Positions 1 through 9,147 of a stretch of DNA of 57,820 nt are shown one piece after another. Both the position numbers and the translations under genes were made by a program. A model generated the notes under the pieces. It had not been told where the DNA came from. It worked only from the letters and a program-made list of their open reading frames with translations, and ran no database searches. Positions within the stretch are counted from its first letter, which is position 1, and each line of letters starts with the position of its first letter. The stretch comes from Vogesella oryzae (GTDB lineage: Bacteria > Pseudomonadota > Gammaproteobacteria > Burkholderiales > Chromobacteriaceae): the NCBI RefSeq assembly GCF_902829295.1, contig NZ_CADEPL010000008.1, forward strand, positions 1-57,820. The letters run 5' to 3'.

Positions 1-61
1 GCCAGCAACCATGGCCACCAGCGCCGCCGCCCCGCCGGCGCTGGTGGCCATGGTTGCTGGC
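1..61. repeat. Perfect 26-bp inverted repeat at the window edge
   Basis: Bases 1-26 are the exact reverse complement of bases 36-61, with a 9-base GC-rich loop between them. The right arm continues into the tamB coding frame, and the codons just upstream of base 54 (Arg-Arg-Trp-Trp-Pro-Trp-like) read as a plausible tamB N-terminus, so the right arm looks genuine and the left arm looks like a fold-back copy. A perfect hairpin at the very end of a sequence is typical of a contig-end artefact, though a real cruciform cannot be excluded. Confidence 0.7.
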
Positions 62-3000
62 GACGCCGCTGCTGCTACTGCTGGCGGCCGCCGCGCTGCT
101 GGTCTGGCTCACTGCCAGCCAGGCCGGTTTTGCCACCCTGTGGCGCTGGGCCGATAGCCTCAGCGGCGGCAGTCTCAAGGTTGGCCGCAGCGAAGGCACG
201 CTGTGGCAGGGCTTCACCCTGCAGCAGCTGTCCTGGCAGCGTGCCGGCACGCGGCTGGACATCAATCGGCTGCAACTGGACTGGCAACCGGCGGCGCTGT
301 GGCGCGGCCAACTGCATATCCAGCGGCTGGCCATCGGCGCGATCCGCTATGCCGGCAAGCCGTCGGCCAAGCCGGTGACGCCGCCGCAGCTGCCGCGCTC
401 GCTGGCGTTGCCGCTGCAACTGCGGTTGGACGAGCTGGCGGTAGACAGCTTCAGCCAGCCGGGGCGGCCGCTGCTGTCGGCATTGCGCGCCAGCTACCGT
501 TACCAGTCTGGCCGCCACCAGTTCACCCTGCGCCAGCTGGATACGCCGTGGGGCGGTGCCACCGTCGGCTTTACCGTGCTGGATAGCGCGCCGTTCCGGC
601 TGGCCGGGCAGCTGCGCTACCAGGGCGAGCTGGAGGGCGTGGCCGCGCGCGGCGAGCTGGCATTGGCCGGGTCGCTGCAGCAGCCGCATGTCTCCGGCGA
701 CATCACTGCGCAGGGGCTGCTGTTCAAGCTCGATAGCGAGTGGCGGCCGTTTGCCGCGGTGCCGTTGCAGCGGCTGCGCCGGCTGGAAGCGCGCGTCGGC
801 GGCGTCAATCCGCAGGCGCTGCTGCCGGGGCTGCCACAGGCGCGGCTGGCGCTGGCGGTCAGCGCCGAGCCGCTGGATGCCGACTCGGTACAGGGCGGCA
901 TCTCGCTGCTCAACAGCGAGCCGGGGCCGGCATCGGCGCAGCGCATTCCGTTATCGCTGCTGTGGGGCGAATTCCGTATCGATGGCGATACCCTGCACCT
1001 GCCCGGCTTGCGGGCGCAGCTGGCCGGCGGCGAGCTGACCATCAGCGGCAGCGCCGCGGCCGACGCGCTGGCACTGGACGCGGTGCTGCACCACATCGAC
1101 AGCCGCCAGCTGTATGCCTCGCTGCCGGCGCAGCTGATCGACGGCGAGCTGCATGCCGCCGGCCGCGCGCGCCAGCCGCAACTGCGGGTCAAGCTGGACA
1201 GCGGCGAGCTGGGGCTGGATGGCCGCCTGCGGCTGGCCGAGGCACCGCGGCGGCTGGAAGTGGCGGAACTGGCACTGCGCACCGGCCTCGGCCGCCTGCA
1301 GGGCGAAGGCAGCTGGCTGTTCGAGCGCCGGCAGCTGGTCTTTGCCGGCAAGCTGCAGGGCTTCGATCCGGCCAGGGTCGATCCACGTTGGCCGCACGGC
1401 AATATCAATGGCGCGCTGGACAGCCGGGCCGATCTGGCCGCCACGCCGCAGGGCGAGCTGGCGCTGAAACTGGCGGCCAGCCAGCTCGGCGGTGCGCCGC
1501 TGGGCGGCCAGTTCCGCCTGCAGTGGCAGCCGCAGCGCATCAGCCAGCTGCTGGCCGACCTGACACTGGGGCGCAACCGGCTGCAGGCCAGCGGCGCCTA
1601 CGGCCATGCCGGCGACACCCTGGCGTTGCAGCTGGCGGCACCGCAGCTGTCGCTGCTGGGGCCGGCCTTCGGCGGCGAGCTGAACGCCAGCCTGCAACTG
1701 GCCGGTACGCCGGCGCGGCCGGACATCAGCGCCAAACTGGCGGCGCAGGCACTGCGGCTGCCCGGCGGCTTCAGCATTGGCAGCCTGCAGGGCGAGGGTA
1801 GCAGCGGTCTGCAGCAGGACAGCCCGTTCCGTGTGCAGTTGAGCGGCCGCGAGTTGCAGGCCGCCGGCCAGCGGCTGGACAGCCTGCAGCTGCAGGCCAG
1901 CGGCAACCGTGCCGCGCACCAGCTGCAACTGGATGCCCGCGGCCAACTGCAGGGCCAGCCGCAAACGCTGACGCTGGCGTTGGCGGGCGGGCTGGCGCCG
2001 CAAACCCTGCGCTGGCAGGGGCGGATCAGCAGCCTGCAGGCCGGTGGTGCGCTGCCGTTGCGGCTGGAGGCGCCGGCGACATTGCAGCTGGCCGCCGATA
2101 GCGTGACGCTGGGCGCCAGCCGCTGGCAGGCGCTGGGCACGCAGTGGCAACTGGCCGACAGCGGCTGGCAGCGCGGCAGCGGCTGGCACAGTAGCGGCCG
2201 GGTAAACAGCCTGGCGCTGGCGGCGCTGGCGCCGTGGTGGCAGCTACCGCTGCAGCAGGATCTGGTGCTGGCCGCCGACTGGGCGCTGGCCGGGCAGCAA
2301 GGTTGGCCGCAGGGCCATCTCAATCTGCGCCGCGAGCGCGGCGATGTGCAGCTGCCGCAGCAGGGGCGCAGCCCGCTGGCGCTGGGCCTGAGCCGCGCCG
2401 AACTGCAGCTGGGCCTGGGGCCGGCGGCGCCGCTGCGGCTGCAGCTGGACAGCCGTTTCGGTCGCGTCAGCGGCGAGGGCACCTTGCAGTTGCCGGCCAG
2501 CGGTCCGCTGGACGCGGCGCAGCTTGCCGCCCGCGTGCAGCTGGCCTTGCCGACGCTGGCGGCGTTCCGGCCGTGGCTGGGTAATGGCTACGATGTGGAT
2601 GGTGCGCTGGATGCCGACGTGCGGCTGTCCGGCCCGCTGCTGGCGCCGCTGTATAACGGCGACATCCGCGGCCAGAAACTGCGTTTTAGCGAGCGCAAGA
2701 ACGGCATCCGGCTGGAAGACGGCGTGCTGGCGGCGCGGCTGCAACAGCGCACGCTGCTGCTGGACAAGCTGAGCTTCGGCAAGCAGGGCGAATTGCAGGC
2801 CAGCGGCAGCCTGGCGCTGGACGGCGACCAGCCGGGCGCCGCCGTCAATCTCAAGCTGGCACGCTTCGCGCTGATCGAGCGCCCGGGGCGCCGTCTCAGC
2901 GTGTCCGGCAACAGCCGCATCACGCTGGAGCAGGGCAAGGTGTTCCTGCGCGGCGAGCTGGCGGTGGATCAGGCGCGCATGGAGCTGCCCAAGCTGGGCG

Positions 3001-3779
3001 GGCCGAGGCTGTCGTCCGACGTGGTGGTGGTTGGCCGCGAGGTGGCGGCCGATGACAACACCACCCTGCCGCTGGGGGTGGATCTGAACATCGCCCTCGG
3101 CAAGGACTTCCATTTCAGCGGCAACGGGCTGGATGCCTGGCTGGGCGGCAGCGTGCGGCTGCTGGCGGAGCCGGGCGGCGAGCTGCGCGCGCGCGGCCAG
3201 GTGAGCGTGGACAAGGGCCGCTTCAAGGCCTACGCCCAGGATATGGACATCGACAAGGGGCTGATTACCTTCAACGGCCCGCTGGACAACCCCTTGCTGG
3301 ACATCCGCGCCACGCGGCGCAATTCCGCGGTCGGCGCCGGGGTGGAAATTACCGGTTCGGTGCTGCTGCCGTCGGTGACGCTGGTGGCGGACGAGGCGAT
3401 GTCGGAGAAGGACAAGCTGTCCTATCTGGTGCTGGGGCGGGCGGCCACGCCGGGCGAGAGCGGCAACGACAGCGGCGGCGCCTCCGCCGGCGGCCTGCTG
3501 GCCGGCATGCTCAACGACCGCATCGGGTTGTTCGACGATGTCGGCGTGCAGTCGCGCGCCGCCAGCACCGGCAGCGACGGTACGGTGAACCCGGCCGAGC
3601 AGGTGGTGACGCTGGGCAAGCAGCTGACGCGCGAGTTGTACGTCGGCTACGAGTACGGCTTGAAGAGTGCCGAGCAGGCGGTGCGCCTCAGCTACCAGTT
3701 GTCGCAGAAGCTGTCGCTGATCGCCCGTGCCGGGCGTGAAGCCTCCAGCGAGGTGCGCTACACGCTGCGCTTCGACTAG
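54..3779 (+). CDS. tamB: Translocation and assembly module inner-membrane protein TamB (5' end uncertain)
   Basis: TamB spans the periplasm as a long beta-taco or groove and, with the outer-membrane partner TamA, helps move phospholipids and some autotransporters to the outer membrane. The visible 1241 residues begin with one hydrophobic anchor (about residues 3-20), continue as a long repetitive beta-rich region of alternating Leu/Gln/Gly, and end in the conserved TamB/DUF490 domain (roughly 900-1241) with the pattern PLLDIRATR ... SEKDKLSYLVLGR and a terminal beta strand RYTLRFD. Length fits the family. Base 54 is a TTG start with no clear ribosome-binding site, and the frame is open to the window edge, so the true start is probably a few codons upstream and masked by the fold-back at 1-61. 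tamA would be expected just upstream. Confidence 0.9.
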   Translation: MLATPLLLLLAAAALLVWLTASQAGFATLWRWADSLSGGSLKVGRSEGTLWQGFTLQQLSWQRAGTRLDINRLQLDWQPAALWRGQLHIQRLAIGAIRYAGKPSAKPVTPPQLPRSLALPLQLRLDELAVDSFSQPGRPLLSALRASYRYQSGRHQFTLRQLDTPWGGATVGFTVLDSAPFRLAGQLRYQGELEGVAARGELALAGSLQQPHVSGDITAQGLLFKLDSEWRPFAAVPLQRLRRLEARVGGVNPQALLPGLPQARLALAVSAEPLDADSVQGGISLLNSEPGPASAQRIPLSLLWGEFRIDGDTLHLPGLRAQLAGGELTISGSAAADALALDAVLHHIDSRQLYASLPAQLIDGELHAAGRARQPQLRVKLDSGELGLDGRLRLAEAPRRLEVAELALRTGLGRLQGEGSWLFERRQLVFAGKLQGFDPARVDPRWPHGNINGALDSRADLAATPQGELALKLAASQLGGAPLGGQFRLQWQPQRISQLLADLTLGRNRLQASGAYGHAGDTLALQLAAPQLSLLGPAFGGELNASLQLAGTPARPDISAKLAAQALRLPGGFSIGSLQGEGSSGLQQDSPFRVQLSGRELQAAGQRLDSLQLQASGNRAAHQLQLDARGQLQGQPQTLTLALAGGLAPQTLRWQGRISSLQAGGALPLRLEAPATLQLAADSVTLGASRWQALGTQWQLADSGWQRGSGWHSSGRVNSLALAALAPWWQLPLQQDLVLAADWALAGQQGWPQGHLNLRRERGDVQLPQQGRSPLALGLSRAELQLGLGPAAPLRLQLDSRFGRVSGEGTLQLPASGPLDAAQLAARVQLALPTLAAFRPWLGNGYDVDGALDADVRLSGPLLAPLYNGDIRGQKLRFSERKNGIRLEDGVLAARLQQRTLLLDKLSFGKQGELQASGSLALDGDQPGAAVNLKLARFALIERPGRRLSVSGNSRITLEQGKVFLRGELAVDQARMELPKLGGPRLSSDVVVVGREVAADDNTTLPLGVDLNIALGKDFHFSGNGLDAWLGGSVRLLAEPGGELRARGQVSVDKGRFKAYAQDMDIDKGLITFNGPLDNPLLDIRATRRNSAVGAGVEITGSVLLPSVTLVADEAMSEKDKLSYLVLGRAATPGESGNDSGGASAGGLLAGMLNDRIGLFDDVGVQSRAASTGSDGTVNPAEQVVTLGKQLTRELYVGYEYGLKSAEQAVRLSYQLSQKLSLIARAGREASSEVRYTLRFD
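177..189 (+). repeat. DUS-like word AAGGTTGGCCGCA in tamB
   Basis: Exact copy of the recurrent 13-mer, read in tamB as Lys-Val-Gly-Arg. Confidence 0.75.
2299..2311 (+). repeat. DUS-like word AAGGTTGGCCGCA in tamB
   Basis: Second exact 13-mer copy within tamB. Here it is read in a different frame (Gln-Gly-Trp-Pro-Gln), so protein sequence does not explain its conservation. Confidence 0.75.
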
Positions 3780-3797
3780 ACCGCTCGCAGACAAAGA

Positions 3798-3842
3798 AAG
3801 CTTGGCCGCATGCCGTTATGGCGCTGCGGCCAAGCTTTTTGA
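3798..3842. terminator. Bidirectional terminator built from a DUS-like inverted pair
   Basis: AAGCTTGGCCGCA at 3798-3810 is mirrored by TGCGGCCAAGCTT at 3825-3837, giving a 13-bp stem and a 14-base loop followed by a T run. It sits 18 bases after the tamB stop and between convergent genes, so it can end both transcripts. The arms are a one-base variant (C for G at position 4) of the recurrent word, with the same change compensated in both arms. Confidence 0.8.
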
Positions 3843-3860
3843 CTGCCGGCGAAGCGGCAA

Positions 3861-6800
3861 TCAGGCCAGCGCCTGCTGCGCCGCCACCAGTGCCGCCGCT
3901 TCCGGCAGCGGCAGCGGCTTGCCGGTGAGGTAGCCCTGTACCGTGTCGCAGCCCATCGCCAGCAGCGCGGCGAATTCCGCCTCGGTTTCCACCCCTTCGG
4001 CCAGTGCCTCCATGCCCAGGCTGCGAGCCAGGGTGATGATGGCCAGCACGATGGCGGCATTGTCGCGGCGGGTCGGCAGCTCGGTGACGAAGCAGCGGTC
4101 GATCTTCACCGTGTCAGGGGCAAAGTTTTTCAGGTAGGCCAGACTGGAGTAGCCGGTGCCGAAGTCGTCTACCGCCAGCCGTACTCCCAGCTGTTTCAGC
4201 TGCTGCAGCGTTTCCTGCACCACCCCGGTTTTTTCCAGCAGCGCGTTTTCGGTGACCTCGATCTCCAGCTGTGCCGGCGGCAGGCCGCAATCGTGCAGGA
4301 TGCGGCCAACCTCGCCGGCAAAGCCCGGCTGCGCCAGTTGCCGCGGCGAGGCATTGACGGCGATGGTCAGTGGCGCGGCGCCGTCACGTGGCCAGGCGGC
4401 GGCGATATTGCACGCCTCGCGCATGACCCATAGCCCGATGTCGACGATCAGGCCGGAGTCTTCCGCCACCGGGATGAACTCGGTGGGTGGCGTGCTGCGC
4501 CCGTCGCGGTCGGTCCAGCGCAGCAGCGCCTCGAAGCCGGTGAGGCGGCGGTTGGCCATGTGGAATTTCGGTTGCAAGGCCAGGTGCAGCTCGCCGTGGC
4601 CCAGCGCCTGCCGCAGGCGGCTTTCCAGCAGCAGCCGCTGGTTGGCTTCCTGTGTCATCTGCAGGGTAAAGAAGCGGAAGCTGTTGCGGCCGCTGGCCTT
4701 GGCGTCATACATCGCCATGTCGGCGTTCTTCAGCAGCAGCTCGGCGCCGTGGCCGTCGTCCGGATAGATGGCGATGCCGATGCTGGCGCTGATCACCAGC
4801 TGCTGGCCGCCGAGCGAGAACGGCGCCTGCAGTGCTTCCAGAATGCGCTCGGCCACGCTGGCGGCCTGGGCGCTGTCGGTCAGCTCCGGCAGGATGATCA
4901 CGAACTCGTCGCCGCCGGTGCGGCCAACGGTGTCCATGTCGCGCAGCTCGCCACGGGTGCGCTGCGCCACTGCCTTGAGCAGCGCATCGCCGGTGGCATG
5001 GCCCAGCGAGTCATTGATGTTCTTGAAGCGGTCGAGATCCATGAACAGCACCGCCACCTTGTGGCTGGCGCGCTGGGCGATGTGCAGCGATTGCTGCAGA
5101 CGGTCGGCCAGCAGCAGGCGGTTGGGCAGGTCGGTCAGGTAGTCGTATTCCGCCAGGTGCTGCACCCGCGCTTCGGCTTCCTTGCGCTCGCTGATGTCGG
5201 CAAACAGCGCCACGTAGTGGGTGAGCTGGCCGTGCTCGTCGCGCAGCGCGCTGATGGTCAGCCACTCCGGATACACCTCGCCGTTCTTGCGGCGGTTCCA
5301 CACCTCGCCGCTCCACTGGCCGCGGGCGCGCAGGTGATTCCACATGTCCTCGTAGAACTGCTGGTTGTGGCGGCCGGAAGACAGTAGCGACGGGCTGCGG
5401 TCCAGCACTTCGGCCTCGGTGTAGCCGGTAATGGTGCTGAAGGCGCGGTTGACGGCCACGATGCGGCTGGCGGCATCGGTGATCAGGATCGCCTCGGTAC
5501 TGGCCTCGAATACCTTGGCCGCCAGCCGCAGCTCATGCTGTTGCGCCACGCGGGCACTGATGTCGCGCGCGGTGGCGCACTGGTAGCGCTCGCCGCCAAA
5601 GCTGATGCCGGAGTACTGCACTTCGACGGTGAGGCTGCCCTGGCGGCTGTCCAGTACCAGTTCCAGCTGCCGGCCGTCCTCGGCGGCGGCCACAAACAGC
5701 TGTTCCAGTGCCGCGGCATTGGGCGGCGCGAAGCAGTCGCGGGCGCGCTGGTTCTGGTACACCACGTGGCCGCGCGCGTCGCGCAGCACGATGATGTCGG
5801 CGGCGCTGTCGTTCATGTGGCGGGTCAGTTCGATGTCGCGGGCGCCGGCTTCCAGCTGGCGTTGCTTTTCTTCCAGTTGCTGGCGGTATTCGTTGGCCAG
5901 CCGCCGCAGCCAGCGCGAGTAGTACAGCGAGAACAGCAGGGCCAGCAGCAAGGTGGCGGCAAAGATGGCGCTGGTGGCGATGATGCGGTTACGCATGGTG
6001 GCGGCCAGCAGGCCGGCATCGCTGTAGCTGTAGCTGCTGGTCAGTTGCTCGGTGGGGGCGATCGCCAGGATGCGCCAGCCCCATTGCGGCATCTCGCTGA
6101 GGTAGGCGGTGTAGGCGACGCGGCGCGCGCCTTCCTGTTGCACGAAGCTGAACACGCTACCAGAAACGGCTGTGGTGGCCAGTGCCTGCAGCTGGTTGTT
6201 GCCGTCCGGTGGCGGCAGGCTGCCGTCGAACGCCAGCAGGCTCTTGCCCTGGTGATTGAAGACACTGAAGCCGCTGCGGCTGCCCAGGATGTGCTGTTTG
6301 GCCAGCAGCGCCAGCCCTTGCCGTTGCAGGTCGGCCTCGACGTTGGGCACGTACTCGCCGCCGCCGATCAGCCAGCGGTAGGGAGCGAAGTAGCGGGCAT
6401 AGGCGATTTTCTCGGCCATGACCGACTCGTCCGGGCGGAACCAGCGGTAGCTGGTAAAGCCGGCCTGCTGCGGACCGCTGACGGCGTGGATCAGCGCACG
6501 CATGATGTAGGTGCCCTGGTCGTCGCGGTTGTCGAGCAGCGACGAGCCTTCGCGTTCCGGCGCAGTCGGCAGCAGCAGGCAGTCGCCGTTCATGCTGTCG
6601 ATAAAGAAATAGCCGCGGCCCTCGAAGTAGCGCAGCGGCCGCAGCGATTCGATGATGTCGCGCTGGATGTGCTCCGGCGGGTGGCTGCCCTTCTGCCGCT
6701 GGTATAGCGCGGTCGCCAGCGCGTAGGCGCTATCGACCTGCTCGCGGATGCGCTGCCGCAGCAGCTGCTGGGTCTGGCCGTGCAGGCCTTGCAGCAGCAC

Positions 6801-6998
6801 GCGGCCCTGTTCGCCCCAGGCGCGCATGAAGGTCTGGCCGCGCAGGGTGGCCTGCTGCTGGCTGGTGGCGCGTTCGGCCTTGTAGTCCTGCAGGTGCTGG
6901 TAGAAGAAGAATCCGGCCAGCAGCAGGACAACGGCCGTCACCGCTCCGAGCATGCCGAAGAGCTGGAGTCGGGCCAGTTTGTTCTGGACGCGATGCAT
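3861..6998 (-). CDS. Membrane sensor diguanylate cyclase/phosphodiesterase (Cache-PAS-PAS-GGDEF-EAL)
   Basis: Predicted to make and/or degrade cyclic di-GMP in response to a periplasmic ligand. In its 1045 residues I see a first membrane segment (about 12-34), a periplasmic Cache-type sensor (about 40-335, with the YFFI and SYRWFRP signatures), a second membrane segment (about 338-358), two PAS domains (about 395-490 and 505-625), a GGDEF domain (about 628-790) and an EAL domain (about 800-1040). The active-site motif GGDEF (near 694) is intact, and RDMD lies five residues before it, matching the RxxD product-inhibition site. The EAL part keeps EALLRW, EVTENAL, DDFGTGYS and KID, so both activities look possible. 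The ATG start gives the first membrane helix directly; the ribosome-binding site is weak. Confidence 0.9.
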   Translation of the reverse strand: MHRVQNKLARLQLFGMLGAVTAVVLLLAGFFFYQHLQDYKAERATSQQQATLRGQTFMRAWGEQGRVLLQGLHGQTQQLLRQRIREQVDSAYALATALYQRQKGSHPPEHIQRDIIESLRPLRYFEGRGYFFIDSMNGDCLLLPTAPEREGSSLLDNRDDQGTYIMRALIHAVSGPQQAGFTSYRWFRPDESVMAEKIAYARYFAPYRWLIGGGEYVPNVEADLQRQGLALLAKQHILGSRSGFSVFNHQGKSLLAFDGSLPPPDGNNQLQALATTAVSGSVFSFVQQEGARRVAYTAYLSEMPQWGWRILAIAPTEQLTSSYSYSDAGLLAATMRNRIIATSAIFAATLLLALLFSLYYSRWLRRLANEYRQQLEEKQRQLEAGARDIELTRHMNDSAADIIVLRDARGHVVYQNQRARDCFAPPNAAALEQLFVAAAEDGRQLELVLDSRQGSLTVEVQYSGISFGGERYQCATARDISARVAQQHELRLAAKVFEASTEAILITDAASRIVAVNRAFSTITGYTEAEVLDRSPSLLSSGRHNQQFYEDMWNHLRARGQWSGEVWNRRKNGEVYPEWLTISALRDEHGQLTHYVALFADISERKEAEARVQHLAEYDYLTDLPNRLLLADRLQQSLHIAQRASHKVAVLFMDLDRFKNINDSLGHATGDALLKAVAQRTRGELRDMDTVGRTGGDEFVIILPELTDSAQAASVAERILEALQAPFSLGGQQLVISASIGIAIYPDDGHGAELLLKNADMAMYDAKASGRNSFRFFTLQMTQEANQRLLLESRLRQALGHGELHLALQPKFHMANRRLTGFEALLRWTDRDGRSTPPTEFIPVAEDSGLIVDIGLWVMREACNIAAAWPRDGAAPLTIAVNASPRQLAQPGFAGEVGRILHDCGLPPAQLEIEVTENALLEKTGVVQETLQQLKQLGVRLAVDDFGTGYSSLAYLKNFAPDTVKIDRCFVTELPTRRDNAAIVLAIITLARSLGMEALAEGVETEAEFAALLAMGCDTVQGYLTGKPLPLPEAAALVAAQQALA

Positions 6999-7103
6999 GT
7001 GTGTGGTTTCTTGTATAGGCGGGGGGTGGCTCGATTATATTGAGGCGCTGCCGCGCCCGGGTGATATTTGTCAGCGCCGGCAGCTTTATGACAGCGTATG
7101 GAG

Positions 7104-7109
7104 TACAAT
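7104..7109 (+). promoter_or_regulatory. Probable -10 element of the RNase P RNA gene
   Basis: TACAAT lies about 8 bases before the inferred 5' end of the RNA. The -35 region is poor (CAGCTT at 7081-7086 with a 17-base spacer). Confidence 0.45.
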
Positions 7110-7116
7110 CCGCGCC

Positions 7117-7473
7117 GGGGAGTCGGCCAGACAGTCGCCGCGTGCTTGCACGGGGAGGAAAGTCCGGGCTCCGCAGGGCAGGATGCTGGCTAACGGCCAG
7201 GCGTCGTGAGGCGACGGAAAGTGGAACAGAGAGCTGAACCGCCGATGGCCTTGGTAACAAGGCACAGGCAAGGGTGAAAAGGTGCGGTAAGAGCGCACCG
7301 CGGACGCAGTGATGCGGACGGCAGGCTAAACCCCATCCGGAGCAAGACCAAATAGGGGTACATTGGCGTGGCCCGCGCTGTACCCGGGTAGGTTGCTTGA
7401 GACTGTCGGTAACGGCAGTACTAGAGGAATGACTGTCCAATGACAGAACCCGGCTTATCGACCGACTTCCCAC
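7117..7473 (+). ncRNA. rnpB: RNase P RNA component, bacterial type A
   Basis: Catalytic RNA of RNase P, which trims the 5' leader from tRNA precursors. The conserved core is recognisable: GGCCAGACAGTCGCCG near the 5' end, GAGGAAAGTCCGGGCTCC (start of P4), ACAGAGAGCTGAACCGCC, GGTGCGGTAAGAGCGCACCG, GGAGCAAGACCAAATAGGGG and the closing ACAGAACCCGGCTTATCG. The 5' GGGGAGTCGG pairs with the 3' CCGACTTCCC to form P1, which sets the ends to within a few bases. Length of about 357 nt fits type A. Confidence 0.97.
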
Positions 7474-7505
7474 CCCCATTCCCGGCTGCGCAGCGCGCGG
7501 CCAAC

Positions 7506-7530
7506 GCGCCCGACACGGGCGCTTTTCGTT
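7506..7530 (+). terminator. Rho-independent terminator after rnpB
   Basis: A 7-bp stem GCGCCCG/CGGGCGC with the loop ACA is followed by TTTTCGTTT. Confidence 0.7.
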
Positions 7531-7589
7531 TCCGGCGGCAGGCATTGTTGCTGGCAATTGTCATAGCTTAAAAAATAGGCAAAAAGCTT

Positions 7590-7618
7590 TTTACCGGCGT
7601 GACAAAAGGCAGTACAAT
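7590..7618 (+). promoter_or_regulatory. Candidate sigma-70 promoter for dusB-fis
   Basis: TACAAT at 7613-7618 with a weak -35 TTTACC at 7590-7595 (17-base spacer), ending 36 bases before the dusB ATG. The stretch just upstream is unusually A/T-rich for this genome, which suits a strongly expressed fis operon promoter. Confidence 0.45.
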
Positions 7619-7654
7619 GGCGACCCTTTTCCGCTGCCATCCCTTTATTTTGCA

Positions 7655-8683
7655 ATGCAAATCGGCCCCTACCAGCTCAAGAACCGCCTGATCGTGGCCC
7701 CGATGGCGGGCGTCACCGACCGGCCGTTCCGCATGCTGTGCAAGCAGATGGGCGCCGGGATGGCGGTATCGGAAATGATCACCGCCAACAAGGCGTTGTG
7801 GACCACGCCCAAGACCTTGCGCCGTGCCAATCACGAAGGCGAGGTAGAGCCGATCGTGGTGCAAATCGCCGGCGGCGAGCCGCAGATGCTGGCCGATGCC
7901 GCGCGGCTGAACGTGGAACACGGCGCGCAGATCATCGACATCAATATGGGCTGCCCGGCGAAGAAGGTGTGCAATGTGGCCGCCGGTTCGGCGCTGCTGC
8001 GCGATCTCGCCAACGTTGGCCGCATCCTCGAGCAGGTGGTGAAGGCAGTGGATGTGCCGGTGACGCTGAAGACCCGCACCGGCTGGAGTAGCGAAGTGAA
8101 GACCGCGCTGCAGGTGGCGCGCATGGCGGAGGATGCCGGCATTGCCGCCCTCGCGCTGCACGGCCGCACCCGCGAGGACATGTACCGCGGTGCCGCCGAG
8201 TACGACACCATCGCCGCGGTGAAGCAGGCGATCAGCATTCCGGTGGTGGCCAACGGCGACATCGACAGCCCGCAAAAAGCCAAGTACGTGCTGGAGTACA
8301 CCGGCGCCGACGCCATCATGATCGGCCGTGCCGCCCAGGGCCGGCCGTGGATCTTCCGCGAAATCCAGCATTACCTGGACAGCGGCGAGCTGTTGCCGCC
8401 GCCGCGCATCGCCGAGATCGCGGTGGTGATGCAGGCCCACCTTACCGAGCTGTACGACTTCTACGGCGAATACAGCGGCTGCCGCATCGCGCGCAAACAT
8501 ATCGCCTGGTATACCAAAGGGCTGCGCGGCAGCAATGACTTCCGCCAGGCAATGTACAAGCTGGAAAGCACCGCCGAGCAGCAAGTGGCGGTGGCAGATT
8601 ACTTTACCTGGCTGGCGGAGCATTCCGAACGGCTGGAATACCTGGCAGACAGCGTGGCCGAGGCCGACGCGGTGGCCGATTGA
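7655..8683 (+). CDS. dusB: tRNA-dihydrouridine synthase B
   Basis: FMN-dependent enzyme that reduces specific uridines to dihydrouridine in tRNA. The 342-residue TIM-barrel protein shows the opening APMAGVTDRPFR, the catalytic-cysteine segment NMGCPAKKVCN (Cys100), HGRTRED for substrate/FMN contacts, and the phosphate-binding GADAIMIGRAAQGRPW. It is followed after 24 bases by fis, the classic proteobacterial dusB-fis operon, which supports the B subtype over A or C. Confidence 0.95.
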   Translation: MQIGPYQLKNRLIVAPMAGVTDRPFRMLCKQMGAGMAVSEMITANKALWTTPKTLRRANHEGEVEPIVVQIAGGEPQMLADAARLNVEHGAQIIDINMGCPAKKVCNVAAGSALLRDLANVGRILEQVVKAVDVPVTLKTRTGWSSEVKTALQVARMAEDAGIAALALHGRTREDMYRGAAEYDTIAAVKQAISIPVVANGDIDSPQKAKYVLEYTGADAIMIGRAAQGRPWIFREIQHYLDSGELLPPPRIAEIAVVMQAHLTELYDFYGEYSGCRIARKHIAWYTKGLRGSNDFRQAMYKLESTAEQQVAVADYFTWLAEHSERLEYLADSVAEADAVAD

Positions 8684-8707
8684 GAACCCGGAATAGTCGA
8701 TAACATC

Positions 8708-8944
8708 ATGCAAAACAATGACGATATTTCCTTGAGCGTGCGCCTGGCGATGGAACAGTATTTCCGCGACCTGGACGGGGAGACCCCGGCTGCCATCTAC
8801 GACATGGTGCTGGCCTGTGTGGAAAAACCGCTGCTGGAAGTGGTGCTGACCCACACCCAGGGCAACCAGACGCGCGCGGCCGAACTGTTGGGCCTCAATC
8901 GCAACACCCTGCGCAAAAAGATGAAGGCGTACGACCTGATCTGA
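8708..8944 (+). CDS. fis: DNA-binding protein Fis
   Basis: Nucleoid-associated factor that bends DNA and influences rRNA transcription, recombination and replication. The 78-residue protein is shorter than the 98-residue Escherichia coli form, as is common in betaproteobacteria. The C-terminal helix-turn-helix is clear in QTRAAELLGLNRNTLRKKM. It is cotranscribed with dusB by position. Confidence 0.96.
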   Translation: MQNNDDISLSVRLAMEQYFRDLDGETPAAIYDMVLACVEKPLLEVVLTHTQGNQTRAAELLGLNRNTLRKKMKAYDLI

Positions 8945-8950
8945 TTCACC

Positions 8951-8982
8951 AGCCATCCGGCCAGCCGGGTGGCTTTTATTTT
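8951..8982 (+). terminator. Terminator after fis
   Basis: AGCCATCCGG and CCGGGTGGCT pair (one G-T) around a short CCAG loop, followed by TTTATTTT. Confidence 0.75.
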
Positions 8983-9147
8983 GACTAGCGAACTCCCCTG
9001 CAAGGCAGGGGCGGGGGCGATGAAGTTATCAATAAGGTTGATCACCAGTACTGGCCGGCGCCGTGGCGCCAGCCGGTAGACAGCAAGATTTGAGTTGGCC
9101 GCGGGCGTGCCCGCTGCCACGTGTTACTTTGAAGACGGTAGAAAACC

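Noticed and set aside
8990-9147. Possible purine riboswitch before purH
   Set aside because: Only short GC hairpins are visible; I could not match the conserved junction bases of the purine or related aptamers.
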